A program made the translations under genes and the position numbers. A model generated the notes under the pieces. That model saw nothing but the letters and a program-made list of their open reading frames with translations, was not told where the DNA came from and ran no database searches. A DNA stretch of 25,396 bases from assembly GCA_001275005.1 (NCBI GenBank), contig JWZX01002985.1, forward strand, positions 1 to 25,396, given 5' to 3'. This document shows, in pieces, positions 8,767-18,600 of the stretch (position 1 is its first letter; every line of letters starts with the position of its first letter). This DNA comes from Chrysochromulina tobinii (lineage: Eukaryota; Haptophyta; Prymnesiales; Chrysochromulinaceae).

Positions 8767-10085
8767 TCAGCCAGCGATGGTGGTCGACCCTCTTTTGCAT
8801 CCGTCACACACACAGTCCTGGAGTTGCCCCATTGTTTCCCTGAAGTGGCGTTTGAGCATGCCCCCAGCGTCGTTCCGCCCAAGGACCGCCGCAACAGGCG
8901 GCAGCTCCCTCGCGCCGGGCGTGTCCGCGCAGTTCAAGATGCTCAGCGATCGATTGCACCTGCACGGCAGGCTCAGATCGAAGCCGGTGCGCAGCGGCAG
9001 GCCTGGGATGCATGCGCCGCGGTATTTTCGATTCTTGAGGGCGAGGCAGCTCGAATGGCAGATGATGACCTCGACACCGCACGCTTGTTCACGGCTCGTC
9101 GCATTTCCAAGGCTGCAAGTCTCGTGATACAGTTGAATCGATCCGAAGCCGAGGGCCGTCGCCCTTTGGCATAGATCTACCCGTGCCTCGAGTCTCCAAG
9201 GGGCATTCTCAAAGTAGCGCTGGCGCAGCCCCGCCTCGTCGTCGAGCGAGAGCCCCTCGTACCTGATGAAGGAGGCACTCAAAGGCCATCAGGGGCTGCA
9301 TCGAGGCAATCTCGAATCTAGAGGCCATCAACCTCTCCTCGTCGGAGAGAGAGAGAGAGACCGCCGCACATTGGAGGGGGCCACATGCTCGTCGTCGTCG
9401 TCGTCGTCGACGACGACGACGCGTTCGTCATGGCGCTCGTTCGATTGGAAGGCGAAGGCGAGCCTCTCATCGCCGCGGCTCGGCCGCGTCTCCAAGCCTC
9501 CCACAAGTGCTCTCGGCCCCGGATGGGACGATCGAAGAGCGCGGTCACGTTGAAGCCTAGTGCCGCCGCGAGGTGCGTTCGATGGATGGCTCTAAGACTA
9601 CGCCCCACATTGACGCCCACGCCGCTGCCGATGCTCACCTCGAACCAGCATCCAAAGAGCCCACCTTCTCCGATGGACCACGTTGGGCTGATGCGAAGCA
9701 TCTCCGCCCATGTGTGATCGGGCACGAAGCCGTGACGAACCCACCAGGCCTCGGTCCGCACACGACTGACAACATGCAAGGGCGCCGGCAGCGCTGACGC
9801 AAGCCAGAAGCCATAATAGGAGAGTGGGTGCAACAGATTAGGTTCTGTATGTACGAGTGCGACATGCGAGCAACCACCAACAGTGTCGCACATCCGTGGT
9901 CGCCAATCGTGAAATGACGCTTTGCAGCGGCAGTGGGTGACAGCGCGCCTGCCACTATGGTAGACAAATGCCAGGCGTTGCAAAATGTGATCGAACTGTT
10001 GGTCGCTGACATTGTGACTCCGTAGCAATCGGTCGTCTCGGTATACCCCGGCAAGGTAACGCCTGCCAGCATCCCGGTCGCTCAT
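8767..10085 (-). CDS. Algal Cys/Trp-rich protein of unknown function, two segments with unresolved junction
   Basis: The ATG at 10085 opens a 255-codon frame ending at 9318. A second frame covers about 9282-8767. The first contains HCRCKASFHDWRPRMCDT, HGFVPDHTWAEMLRISP and GCWFEVSIGSGVGVNVGRSL. The second contains ALGFGSIQLYHETC, CGVEVIICHSSCLAL and ACIPGLPLRTGFDLSLPCRC. I recall similar GCWF/GSG-VNVGRSL proteins from haptophyte and related algal genomes, without known function. Between the two, a third frame (about 9340 to 9265, reading RFEIASMQPLMAFECLLHQ) also looks coding and follows a CT-rich tract at ~9361-9343 on the minus strand, so one or two introns probably connect the parts. I could not place donor and acceptor uniquely, and a frameshifted pseudogene remains possible. 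Many Cys residues suggest an extracellular or lumenal protein, but no signal peptide is seen. Confidence 0.5.
9391..9420. repeat. Triplet-repeat palindrome (GTC)6(GAC)4
   Basis: Six GTC triplets run directly into four GAC triplets, giving a perfect 24-bp palindrome centred on GTCGAC (9397-9420). On the minus strand it falls in the Ser/Thr run at the end of the first segment of the Cys/Trp-rich gene, a region likely to be intronic. Confidence 0.85.
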
Positions 10086-10204
10086 CTGTGCCAGAGCCGC
10101 GGTCGTCGCGCTATTAACCTACTGTATTGGATAGGAACGGAACCTAACACAGAAAGCGGAGGTCCACCATCGAGCCTGGCCAGGGCCTGGCGGGCTTTTC
10201 TCTT

Positions 10205-10421
10205 TTCTCAGATAAAGAAACGTCCGCCTCAACTTTGACGATAAAGAAACGTCCGCCTCAACTTTGATATGCAATTGACACATGCATGCAACGCACCCTC
10301 AAAGCTGTCTTCTTTCGTTCGTTTTCACATAAAAGAAACGTCCGCACCTACTTTGACATAGAAAGTCACACATGCATGCAAGACTCCCTCAAAGCAGCTC
10401 GTCTTCTATCGTTCGTTTCAG
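10205..10421. repeat. ~92-bp tandem repeats downstream of the Ntn hydrolase gene
   Basis: A half unit (from about 10209) and two fuller units (about 10238-10328 and 10329-10421) share AAAGAAACGTCCGC, ACTTTGA, CACATGCATGCAA, CCCTCAAAGC and TCGTTCGTTT blocks. The second unit contains CTCAAAGCAGCTCGTC (10388-10403), identical to 10490-10505, which spans the stop codon of the hydrolase gene. The rest of 10086-10490 shows no gene. Confidence 0.85.
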
Positions 10422-10490
10422 GGCCCTCTCGGCCAGGCACACACCCACTAGCCGTAGCCCCGAAAAGGCGTGCGTGGCTCAGGCGCTCAC

Positions 10491-11647
10491 TCAAAGCAGC
10501 TCGTCGGTCACATCGATGTAAGAGAACTGGGACTTTGTGACCTCCACCGTGCGGCGCGGCGCCGTCGGCGCAAAGTTGATGCGTCCGAGGTCGACGCGCC
10601 GCCACGTCATGTCGTAGCGCGAGCGGTAAAAGACCTGCTTTGTAGAGTTCGAGGTGACGTGCAGTGTCGAGATCGGCGTCGTCTCGAGCGGATCGCGCGC
10701 GTCCTTGCCTGGAATGGTGCCGAAGACCTTGTACACCGAGTTGAGCAGCTCTTGCCCGAGGAGCAGAGTGCCGTTCAGGTCCTTGGGCGGGACTGTCAGC
10801 AGAGCGTACCCACGCAAGTAGAAGACGCGGATGAAGCGCGCGGGCGGCGAGCCGTCGCCGGGCAGCCCGAGCAGGTTGTACGCGTGCCCTATGGGTTCGG
10901 GCACGCGCGGCGCCTCGTCGTTGTACGCATTCGTCTGCCAAGGGTACCACGGCTCGTCCGGCACAATACGCCGGAGGGCATCGTTGTTGTTGTACCATGA
11001 CGGCTGCAACGCGGCAAAGTTGTTGACGTTCTGGAGCTGCCAGTCCCACGTCGGGTCGTTGGTCATCACGCCGATGCCCTCATTCTTGGCGCCGACCGTG
11101 TTGTTGTGCACGCGCAGCTCGCCCTTGACGTACTCCACGACGATCGAAGCGCCCGTGCTGTCGTGCAGGCCCCACTGGCCGCCCTTGCCGCCCACGAGGC
11201 GCACCTTGGCGAGCTCGGTCGCCACCTCGGCCACGGTCGCGTGCAGCCCGAGGCACCACGAGGAGAAGTCCTCCTTGCACAGCGTCGGCATCGAGGGGTC
11301 AGCTGTCTGGAAGACGGCGAGGTCGAGCGCGTGGCCGTTGATGCCAAGGCCCATCTGCCATAGTGCGTGGGAAACAACGTGAGGGCTGCTGGCGTGAGTT
11401 CGAGGCTCGCGTCGCGTACCTCGTTCATGCCGCCAAGCCAGCCGTACTTGGCCGTGAACGACATGCATCCCGTATCGTGGCCACCGTGTTGCGAACCACG
11501 CAGGGTGGGCATCAGCCGGGTCGGCACGGGATCATCGCCCGCCTCGACGGAATTCGCGACAACGAGTTCACCGGACGGTGCGCGGATCTGCACCTCGGTG
11601 CATGCGTGCGCGACACCCGCGAGGGCAGCAAGGACGACAGCTTTCAT
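10491..11647 (-). CDS. Secreted Ntn hydrolase, choloylglycine hydrolase/penicillin V acylase family
   Basis: Two exons, 11647-11420 and 11354-10491, are joined by a 65-bp GT-AG intron (11355-11419, phase 0) and give 363 residues. The splice is supported because GGMNE|MGLGINGHALDL restores the family's GMNE-GL-VNG block. The leader MKAVVLAALAGVAHA is followed directly by Cys16, and in this family removal of the leader exposes an N-terminal Cys that serves as nucleophile and amine. Other family marks are DTGCMSFTAKYG, ASIVVEYV-GELRVHNN and GVMTNDPTWDWQLQN, which matches the TN-P-FDWQ motif. Members hydrolyse linear amides such as bile salts, penicillin V, acyl-homoserine lactones or N-acyl ethanolamines; the substrate here is unknown. 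The signal peptide indicates an extracellular or vacuolar site. N-glycosylation sequons are present (NNT, NGT, NST). The gene is head to head with the gene at 11915. Confidence 0.9.
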
Positions 11648-11823
11648 CGCCGCCGACGGAGGAAGAGCAGGGTGCTGTGTCCGTCGGCGCTCGGCGGTCC
11701 CGTTGAGTTTCCCGTTGTTGGAAACTCGAAGCGACTATTTTGGCTTTGATTGCGAAAAAGGAAATTGCTCACTGTGAAATGACGCTCGGCAAAACGGCAA
11801 TTCTTCGCATGAATTTGTTTGCG

Positions 11824-11850
11824 TGACTTGACTTGACTTGACTTGACTTG
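11824..11850 (+). repeat. TTGAC pentamer microsatellite
   Basis: Just over five copies of the pentamer TGACT lie in the 267-bp gap between the divergent hydrolase (start 11647) and the plus-strand gene (start 11915). The same pentamer recurs in reverse orientation at about 19469-19483. Confidence 0.9.
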
Positions 11851-11914
11851 CCATGTACATGTATTACGCGGTGGAACGGCCAGTCGTCCGGACGACCCTG
11901 CCCTCTCTCACACC

Positions 11915-12925
11915 ATGTCGTATCCGAGCACGTCGCCGACGCCGCTCGGCGCCCGAAGCATCCAGCCGCTACCGCCAGAGGTTGAGATTGCGTGGCGCAC
12001 TGGCCGGAACGAGCCCATTCCCGCTCTCGATGAGGAGGCGCTGCCCTTTTCACTGCTTCTGGCCATGATGGGTGGCTCGCGGCCTGGGCCGCTGCCTTCG
12101 CACAGCAATGACTCCTTGCCGCGACGCTTCGAGGCCCCCATCTCTCGGCCGGCGTCTGCGCTCGTCCGAGGAAGCGTTGCCGTGAGCATGGCCGCCAAGG
12201 CTGGGCCTTCAGTCCCTATGAGGAGGCGGCCGCGCAGTGCACCCGCCAACCATGGCGCACTCACGAGTGCTGGCGATAGCGGCGGGCCCAGCGCCCGCGA
12301 TATTACCAGGCTGCTACCAGGCCCGCCGCCGCAGCCGCCGTCGCCGCCGGAGTCGCCGTTGGCGCCGCAACGAGGGAAGCGTGGCGCGAGCCGCAGCCAC
12401 CCTTCGATGCATTCCCTCGATCGTGCGCTCCAAAAGGAGTTTGTGCGCGGCACCAGCGGCCACTCGACGGGCCACCTGCAGGCACCGCGCTTTCGGCCGG
12501 CACCCACCTTTTGGGCCGACCTGTCGCGCGAGCGCGCCAAGACCACGGCACGTGGCGTCAACATGGGGCCGCACACTCTGCGTGTGTGGGAAGCCCACGT
12601 GGAGAGGGCCGTCGTCTATGAACGCCCGAACGGCCTGCGCTCTTCGGGAAAGAGGTCCATCAGCTACCAGCCGGTCGTAGCTTTCGGCAACACACGAAAG
12701 CCGCCGCCGCCGCCACAGCCGACGCGCGCGGACGCGGGCGGCGGTGCGAGCGGCGGATCAGTTGGCGGATCCGACACACTACCGATGAGCGCCTACGAGA
12801 TGCGGCGCTTCCTGCAACGCTCGGGACGCTTTTTTATGAGTGTCGCGAAGGACAAGCCGTTCGCGATGCCGTCGCACACCATGGAGGGCCAGCCCATTAA
12901 GCCGGTACGAGCTGAGTTAGCATGA
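11915..12925 (+). CDS. Uncharacterised basic protein with GARSIQP motif
   Basis: The protein is 336 residues. The ATG at 11915 has the context CACCATGTCG and was chosen over an upstream non-ATG opening. I do not recognise the family. Visible features are GARSIQPLPPE near the N-terminus, a Pro/Arg/Ser-rich middle (PPPQPPSPPESP), FRPAPTFWADLSRERA, GPHTLRVWEAHVERAVVYE, and a C-terminal MSAYEMRRFLQRSGRFFMSV segment likely to be helical. There is no signal peptide or membrane span. The composition (Pro, Arg, Ser, Gly) suggests a largely disordered intracellular protein, perhaps cytoskeletal or axonemal, but that is only a guess. The next plus-strand gene shares the GARSIQP motif at a similar N-terminal position. 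Confidence 0.6.
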   Translation: MSYPSTSPTPLGARSIQPLPPEVEIAWRTGRNEPIPALDEEALPFSLLLAMMGGSRPGPLPSHSNDSLPRRFEAPISRPASALVRGSVAVSMAAKAGPSVPMRRRPRSAPANHGALTSAGDSGGPSARDITRLLPGPPPQPPSPPESPLAPQRGKRGASRSHPSMHSLDRALQKEFVRGTSGHSTGHLQAPRFRPAPTFWADLSRERAKTTARGVNMGPHTLRVWEAHVERAVVYERPNGLRSSGKRSISYQPVVAFGNTRKPPPPPQPTRADAGGGASGGSVGGSDTLPMSAYEMRRFLQRSGRFFMSVAKDKPFAMPSHTMEGQPIKPVRAELA

Positions 12926-13293
12926 ACGCTGAACGCGATGCACCCGAACCCCAGTACCCCAGTGCCCCACGTATACGAACACGTGAGCACAGCAGTGCCA
13001 TACGATTTGGCAAGTCACACAACACCCCAGCATACTCGTATAGTCGTATTGCTGATTTATTCGTTTCACGTTTGTAAACGTTCTGAACGGCGTTTCGTCA
13101 AAGTCAAAACGTCAGTACCCCGCCCGGGCTGCGGCGGTTGTCAATATGTCAAACGCAAAGTCGAGTTCATGTGAATCATGTGACGACGAGCATGTGGTGC
13201 TGTGGGGAGTGCCTGAACGATGTGTCGACGGAGCACCCGCACATGCAATTTTCAGGGTCGCTTCGTTGAAATTTTTTTCTTACGAAGTGCGAA
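12926..13293. other. Intergenic between two plus-strand genes
   Basis: This stretch is less GC-rich than its neighbours, with a small palindrome ACGTTTGTAAACGT at about 13067-13080 and several ACGT/GTCAAA-type words. No gene was recognised. Confidence 0.5.
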
Positions 13294-15483
13294 ATGGAGC
13301 GAGCTGGCGGCACCAGTAGCCAAGGCGATGGTGCCAGGAGCATTCAGCCGCCGTCGCCACCGCGCAACCGGCCAACCAAAACACCCGCAAGCCAGCGACC
13401 GACGGATAGTGCAGCTGCGTTGCAGGCGACGGCGCCTTCGCAAGCGGCGACGCCTTCGCAGGCGACGGGCGCGAAACTCTCCGGCTTTGGGAGGGTGCGA
13501 CCCGTGAGTCGGTCGCGAGATGCACTGCAAAGAGTTGGCACGAGTGCACCCATCTATGCTGCGCTGGCTGAGCGGCTCTCATCAATGGAAGGCGCGTCGC
13601 ACCCAGGCGACGGCTTTTCGCGTCGGCGCGGGCCAGGCAGCGCACCACGACCTACCACTGCCGCAGCGCGTCCACCTGTGGCCGGTCCGGGGCTAGCAAC
13701 CTCCTGCTCGGCCAGCAGCTCCTCAGGGAGTGCCTCGCGGTCACACGCCCGCGCCGCTGCGCTCGCTGCTGAACGTGCCGCCGTGCGTGAGCGAAAGGAG
13801 CTGCAGCAGCGTCAGCATTTCGAGGACGAGCAGCCCCTTGCGCTGCAGTTGAGGGCGCTGCAGCTGAGGGCGTTCATCGCAGCACGCCAGGCTGCAGTGC
13901 GCGGAAGCGGAGGCGACGGAAGCGCTGGCAGCAATGGTACCGGTGGTGGACTCAGCGGCAGCATCGGGGTGGCCGCCGAGGAGGCGCTCGAGAAGGCACT
14001 CGAGAATGAGCGACGCGAGGCGGAGAACGTCAAGGCAGCCATCACAGTGAAGGTCAAGGCCGTCAAGGACACGATGGAGAAGGAGCAAAAGGCAGCCAGG
14101 GCTGTGAAGGACATGGAGAAGGAGCAAAAGGGTGTCATGACGTCGCAGGTAAGCCGGGGGCGCAGCCGCAGCGCCGGCATGCGCCCCAGCGTCCCCAGTT
14201 CAACGGCAGGCAGCAGCCACAATGGCCGTGACGGTGGCGGCGGTGGCGGCGAGGGCGGTGGAGGCGGTGGCGGTGGGAGCGGCGGCGGTGGAAGCGGCGG
14301 CGATCGTGTCGACGCGATGCTCACGATGGCGCACCGAGTGCCCAGTGCAAGCTTAAGTGCAAGCTTCAGTGCAAGCTTCAGTGCAAGCTTCAGTGCAAGC
14401 TTAAGTGCAAGCCCGGACGGTAGTGGGAGTGGGCTTCGGGGGGGGCCGATCCGCACCGAGAGTCTCATGGACCGCCTTGGCGCCAAAGGTTGGCTGCCAG
14501 TGGGTGCGCCTTCGTCCAGCTGTCTGTCGGGCGCGCTCTCGAGCTCTCCGGGGATCCGCGCGGCCCTCGCGGCGGCGATGCGGGAGCCTTCATCCGTCGC
14601 GTACAGCTGGCGCTCGAGCGAGGCGGACACGGAGATACACACGGAGTACACCTCCGGCCTATTCAGCCAGACACCAACCGATCGGTTCGCCACGGGGCTT
14701 GGCGGCCCACAACCTGTGGCAAGAGGCGCACATGGTATGGGCAATGTCCACGCGGCGCTCACGATGAGGCTAAAACTCCCACTCATTCGCAGGCCCTCAC
14801 CTCCCCGCGCCGTGGGCGCGGGCGCACCCGCCGTTGGCACGAGGGGCTGGTTTGATCCACCCGATGATGCAGACCTGCTGCGTCGCCCGGAGCCTCACCT
14901 TCTACGCCGGGCATCGCTCGACGAGAACTACGAGAGGCACGGTGAAGGCGATCTCTCGCGTGAGCAGCTTGGCGCAATCGCTGACTTCATGCCTGAGGAG
15001 CAGCAGGCCCTCGACGCAGGCGACCTCTTCGCGGCATACGACGAACTTGACGCTATCTACCAGGCCACACCTGTGGGGACTCAGCGTGCGCAGCTGCGTG
15101 ACCCGCTGCCTAAGGGCCCCTGCAAGGGGATTAGCAAGGGTACAAAGCACGAGGGCGGCGAGCCCGCGCAGCTCGCACAGCCGCCGGGCACCTACAGCCC
15201 ACCGCTGCGCGCGCTGCTGGATCAGCTGGGTGCGCACCCATCACGCGAGGGCGAGGGCGAGGCGCTCGACGAGCGGCACCACCGAGCCACTGAGGCCACC
15301 GTTGCCGCTGCCATTGGTATCGGCAAGGATGACGGGTCACTACCGATACGGCGACGCGAGGTTGGCCGGAGCTTGGGTTTGGGTTTGGGGGCACCGGGCC
15401 CGTCGCACCGCTCGGCGGCTTCGTCGCGCTCTCGCGGGCGCAAGGCAGCCAAAACAGGAGTAGGGCGGAAAGGAACAAAATAG
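13294..15483 (+). CDS. Uncharacterised low-complexity protein with coiled coil and SASF repeats
   Basis: A 729-residue frame starts at ATG 13294. I do not recognise the family. In order it has GARSIQPPSPP near the N-terminus, Ala/Ser/Pro-rich sequence, a charged helical segment about residues 150-285 (AAERAAVRERKELQQRQ through EKALENERREAENVKAA and repeated MEKEQK) likely to be a coiled coil, a Gly-rich tract at about 308-335, SASF/SASL repeats at about 351-373, and a C-terminal third with SREQLGAIADFMPEEQQAL and DLFAAYDELDAIYQ, helical and acidic, before a basic tail. A consensus splice donor CAG|GTAAGC occurs at 14149, just before the Gly-rich and repeat region, so part of the frame could be intron even though it stays open. 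The gene converges on the methyltransferase gene with 130 bp between stops. Confidence 0.55.
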   Translation: MERAGGTSSQGDGARSIQPPSPPRNRPTKTPASQRPTDSAAALQATAPSQAATPSQATGAKLSGFGRVRPVSRSRDALQRVGTSAPIYAALAERLSSMEGASHPGDGFSRRRGPGSAPRPTTAAARPPVAGPGLATSCSASSSSGSASRSHARAAALAAERAAVRERKELQQRQHFEDEQPLALQLRALQLRAFIAARQAAVRGSGGDGSAGSNGTGGGLSGSIGVAAEEALEKALENERREAENVKAAITVKVKAVKDTMEKEQKAARAVKDMEKEQKGVMTSQVSRGRSRSAGMRPSVPSSTAGSSHNGRDGGGGGGEGGGGGGGGSGGGGSGGDRVDAMLTMAHRVPSASLSASFSASFSASFSASLSASPDGSGSGLRGGPIRTESLMDRLGAKGWLPVGAPSSSCLSGALSSSPGIRAALAAAMREPSSVAYSWRSSEADTEIHTEYTSGLFSQTPTDRFATGLGGPQPVARGAHGMGNVHAALTMRLKLPLIRRPSPPRAVGAGAPAVGTRGWFDPPDDADLLRRPEPHLLRRASLDENYERHGEGDLSREQLGAIADFMPEEQQALDAGDLFAAYDELDAIYQATPVGTQRAQLRDPLPKGPCKGISKGTKHEGGEPAQLAQPPGTYSPPLRALLDQLGAHPSREGEGEALDERHHRATEATVAAAIGIGKDDGSLPIRRREVGRSLGLGLGAPGPSHRSAASSRSRGRKAAKTGVGRKGTK
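14344..14412 (+). repeat. 12-bp tandem repeat encoding SASF/SASL
   Basis: Five near-identical units AGTGCAAGCTT(A/C) and a diverged sixth lie end to end, each containing an AAGCTT site, and keep phase with the surrounding frame. Confidence 0.9.
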
Positions 15484-15613
15484 GTGGAGTTGGCTTGTAC
15501 GTTGTAGCCGGAGTCGAGTGGTGGGGGCGCGTGCGCGCATCGCCGAGCAGAAGACCATGCAGAAGACGCGCACGATTTCAATTTTCGTCGATTACATAAC
15601 AAACAAACAAGCC

Positions 15614-18600
15614 TCAGTCGGACAGGAAAGTGAGGGCGCAGCGCTCGGCAACGATCGGCGTGATCCCAAAGGGGACCGGCTGCGCGGCGAAGCGCATCAC
15701 CGCGTCCTGCATGAGCTTGAGTTCCTTGGGATTGTATGACAGATTGGTCAAGATCTTCTTCCACGCGTCGTCCAAGTTGGCGCGCGCCCCTTCCCAGCGC
15801 GGGTCGAAGCGCGTGGTGCGCATCGTCTCCACCTCCGATTTGCGCGTGAGCTTATCCTCATTGATGGTAAAGGCGAGCTCGGAGCCGTTTGTAGCGGCCA
15901 CGAGCGGCACGGTGGCGCCGCGCTTGACGCGGCACTCGGCAGGCTGCAAGTAGGTGATGCCCTGGCCAAGGCCGAGCGTGCGGCTCGGATCTCCAAATGG
16001 CGAGGTCGAGATCACGATCTCCTCGTCGAGGATGAGATCGAACCAGATTACGAGCGCTGACACGATGCCGTCGCGCGAGCAGATGACCTCGAGCTCTTCA
16101 ATCTGCGATCAGAGGCGATCAGAGGCGATCAGAGGCGATCAGAGGCGATGAGAGGCAATCAGAGGCGATGAGAGGCGATGAGAGGCGATGAGTGGCGATC
16201 AGAGGCGATCAGAGGCGATCAGAGGCGATGAGTGGCGATCAGAGGCGATGAGAGGCGATGAGAGGCGATGAGAGGCGATGAGAGGCGATGAGAGGCGATG
16301 AGTGGCGATCAGAGGCGATCAGAGGCGATGAGAGGCGATCGCACCTGCTGCTCGACGCGCGCATCTGCAAAGTCGAAGACGAAGATGTCGAAGACGTCAC
16401 TCATCTGCACGTACGCGTCCTCCTTCCTCTCGAGATGGATCGGGCGCACCTCCTTTGACCAGCGGTATGCGTCCGCCATAGTCATGTCGACCCCATGCAG
16501 CTCGCCCGTCCGCATCTCCACAAGCATGCCCTTCATCACACCCGCCGCGGGCAAGATGCGAACACTCGCCGTCGTGAAGCCCTGGCGCAGGTGCTGCACG
16601 TAGTGTAGGATGCCGTCGCCAATGAGCGTGTGGTCGATGCACTCGAGCAGCAAAATGTCCGCCTTGCGGCTGAGCTCCTCATGAGCTCTCAAGTTGCGTG
16701 CGTCCTTTTGCAAGAACGAGATGCGCGCGCTCACCTCATTGTGGCGTGCGCACGCCTCCGCGACGCCGATGAGGTCCGCACTCTTCTCGCAAGCGACGAC
16801 GTGGTCAGAGCAGTCGGGCCGTGCGGCCGCCGCTACGATGGAGAGGGTCCCAATGCCAGCGCCCACGTGCAGCGTCAGCACGCCCTTGTGCTTCGGGTGG
16901 GAAAAGATGGCCTTGCGCAGTGCGGCCGCGAAGGTGCGGTTCAAGTGGCCGTCCAACGACACCTCGAGCTGCGACTGCACTACGAGGCCGCGACGTGGCG
17001 CGGGCGGCGGCATGTCGCGGTGGGCAAAGTGAAGTCGCGTTCGGTTGTGCGACGCGATCACGGGCAGCGAATCGCCCACGTGCACCTGCTTGAGTGGCAC
17101 AAAGTGGAGTGCCTGCCCAATGCTGAGCCTTGTGGCGCCCGGCACGGCGGCCGCCACCGGTGAGGAGGTGAGCAGCCCGTGGCTGCCCATGTGCAACTCG
17201 TACCAGAAGACGATGGCGTTGCAACGGCCGTCCGCAATCACGTCCATCTCGATCTCGTAGCGCTCCTCGCGCTTAATGAGAGTGCTCGCGGCGCGAAAGT
17301 CGAACGTGAGCGCGGTCACCGGCTTCGTGAGCGGCCTGAGCACGCGCCTATAGAGGACGTCGTCCATGTCTACCTGCCGCAGCTGTGGAGACCACATCAC
17401 CCGTTCGACGGGCTGCATGTCCACCGGCAAGCCCGGGTCGGTGAGGACCTGGACGCCCATGGCCCAAACTCGCGCTGCGGCGGGTAGGATCGTCGTGTCC
17501 TTGCGCACGCACTCTTCCTTCTTGAGCTGGTTGATCGCGAGCACGAGCCCCTGCCCGAGCAGTGAGAAGTCAATGTTGTGACAGAGCACCAAATCGGGCT
17601 TTGCATGCAGCTCGTGATGCATGCGCAGCCCATCATACGGACGATGCAGGACCGAGAAGTGTTCACAGCGTGCCACGAGCTGTGAATTGACCTCGTCGAC
17701 GGTCATACGCTGTGCGCGGTCCTCGCGGATGAGCGCCCGCCGCGCCGCCTGCGCACCCCTCCCCTTGGCCGCCGCCGCCGCGGGTGCCGGTGTGAAATCA
17801 GCCTTGCCCTCGAGCTCCGCCAGCAGATTGGATGCGTCGGCATTCTTGCCTAATTTGGAGACGCGCAGAACGTCCTGAAGGCGCAGACGCGCCTCACGCA
17901 GCCGCCCAAGCTGGGCGAGCGCCTGTGCCATCCGATAGTACCCCTTGCCAAAGTCGGGCACGCAGCGCACCGCCGCGTGCCCGTCGGCGAGCGCCGACTC
18001 GAACTCGCCCAATTTGAGATAACATAGCGCCCGGTTGGCAAGCAGGTTGACCTTGAGCTCCGGCTTCGCGTCGGTGGGCGGGAGGGCCTCGGTGTAGAGC
18101 GCGATCGCACGCTCATACTGGCCCGCGCGGAAGGCGATGGAGCCCGCCTGCTTCACGCGCTCGGACAGCCCGAGGCTCATGGGCAAGCGCGACCAGTGGT
18201 CCTTCTCAAACGCGATCAGCGTGTGCCGTTGTACGGCCGCATGCGCTAGCTTTGCTAGGAAGCCGTGGGGCTCGCACACGTAGACCTTGTTCGCGCCCGC
18301 CTCCATCGAGAGCAGCGGCAGCAGCCCCATGGCCGAGCCCAGGTGCAGCACCACGCCCGACTGGCCTCGCGGCACGAGCAGCGGTACTGCCTGACGGATG
18401 ACCTCGGCGTAGGCATCGGTACGCGCGCTGTCGAGCAGAGCCTCGAGCTCCGAGCGTGGCGCGAGGATGGCAGAGTGCGCCATCAGGTGCGACGCGAGGG
18501 CCTTGACCATCGTCGAGTCCGTGTACCACTTCTCGCTCTTCGTCATCGTGCGCTCGAGCAGCGCAAAGTCGAATTCACTCTTGCCAAGCTCCTCGCGCAA

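Noticed and set aside
16106-16340. Regular repeats considered as a CRISPR array
   Set aside because: Ten-base head-to-tail units without spacers, inside a spliced eukaryotic gene; it is a minisatellite.
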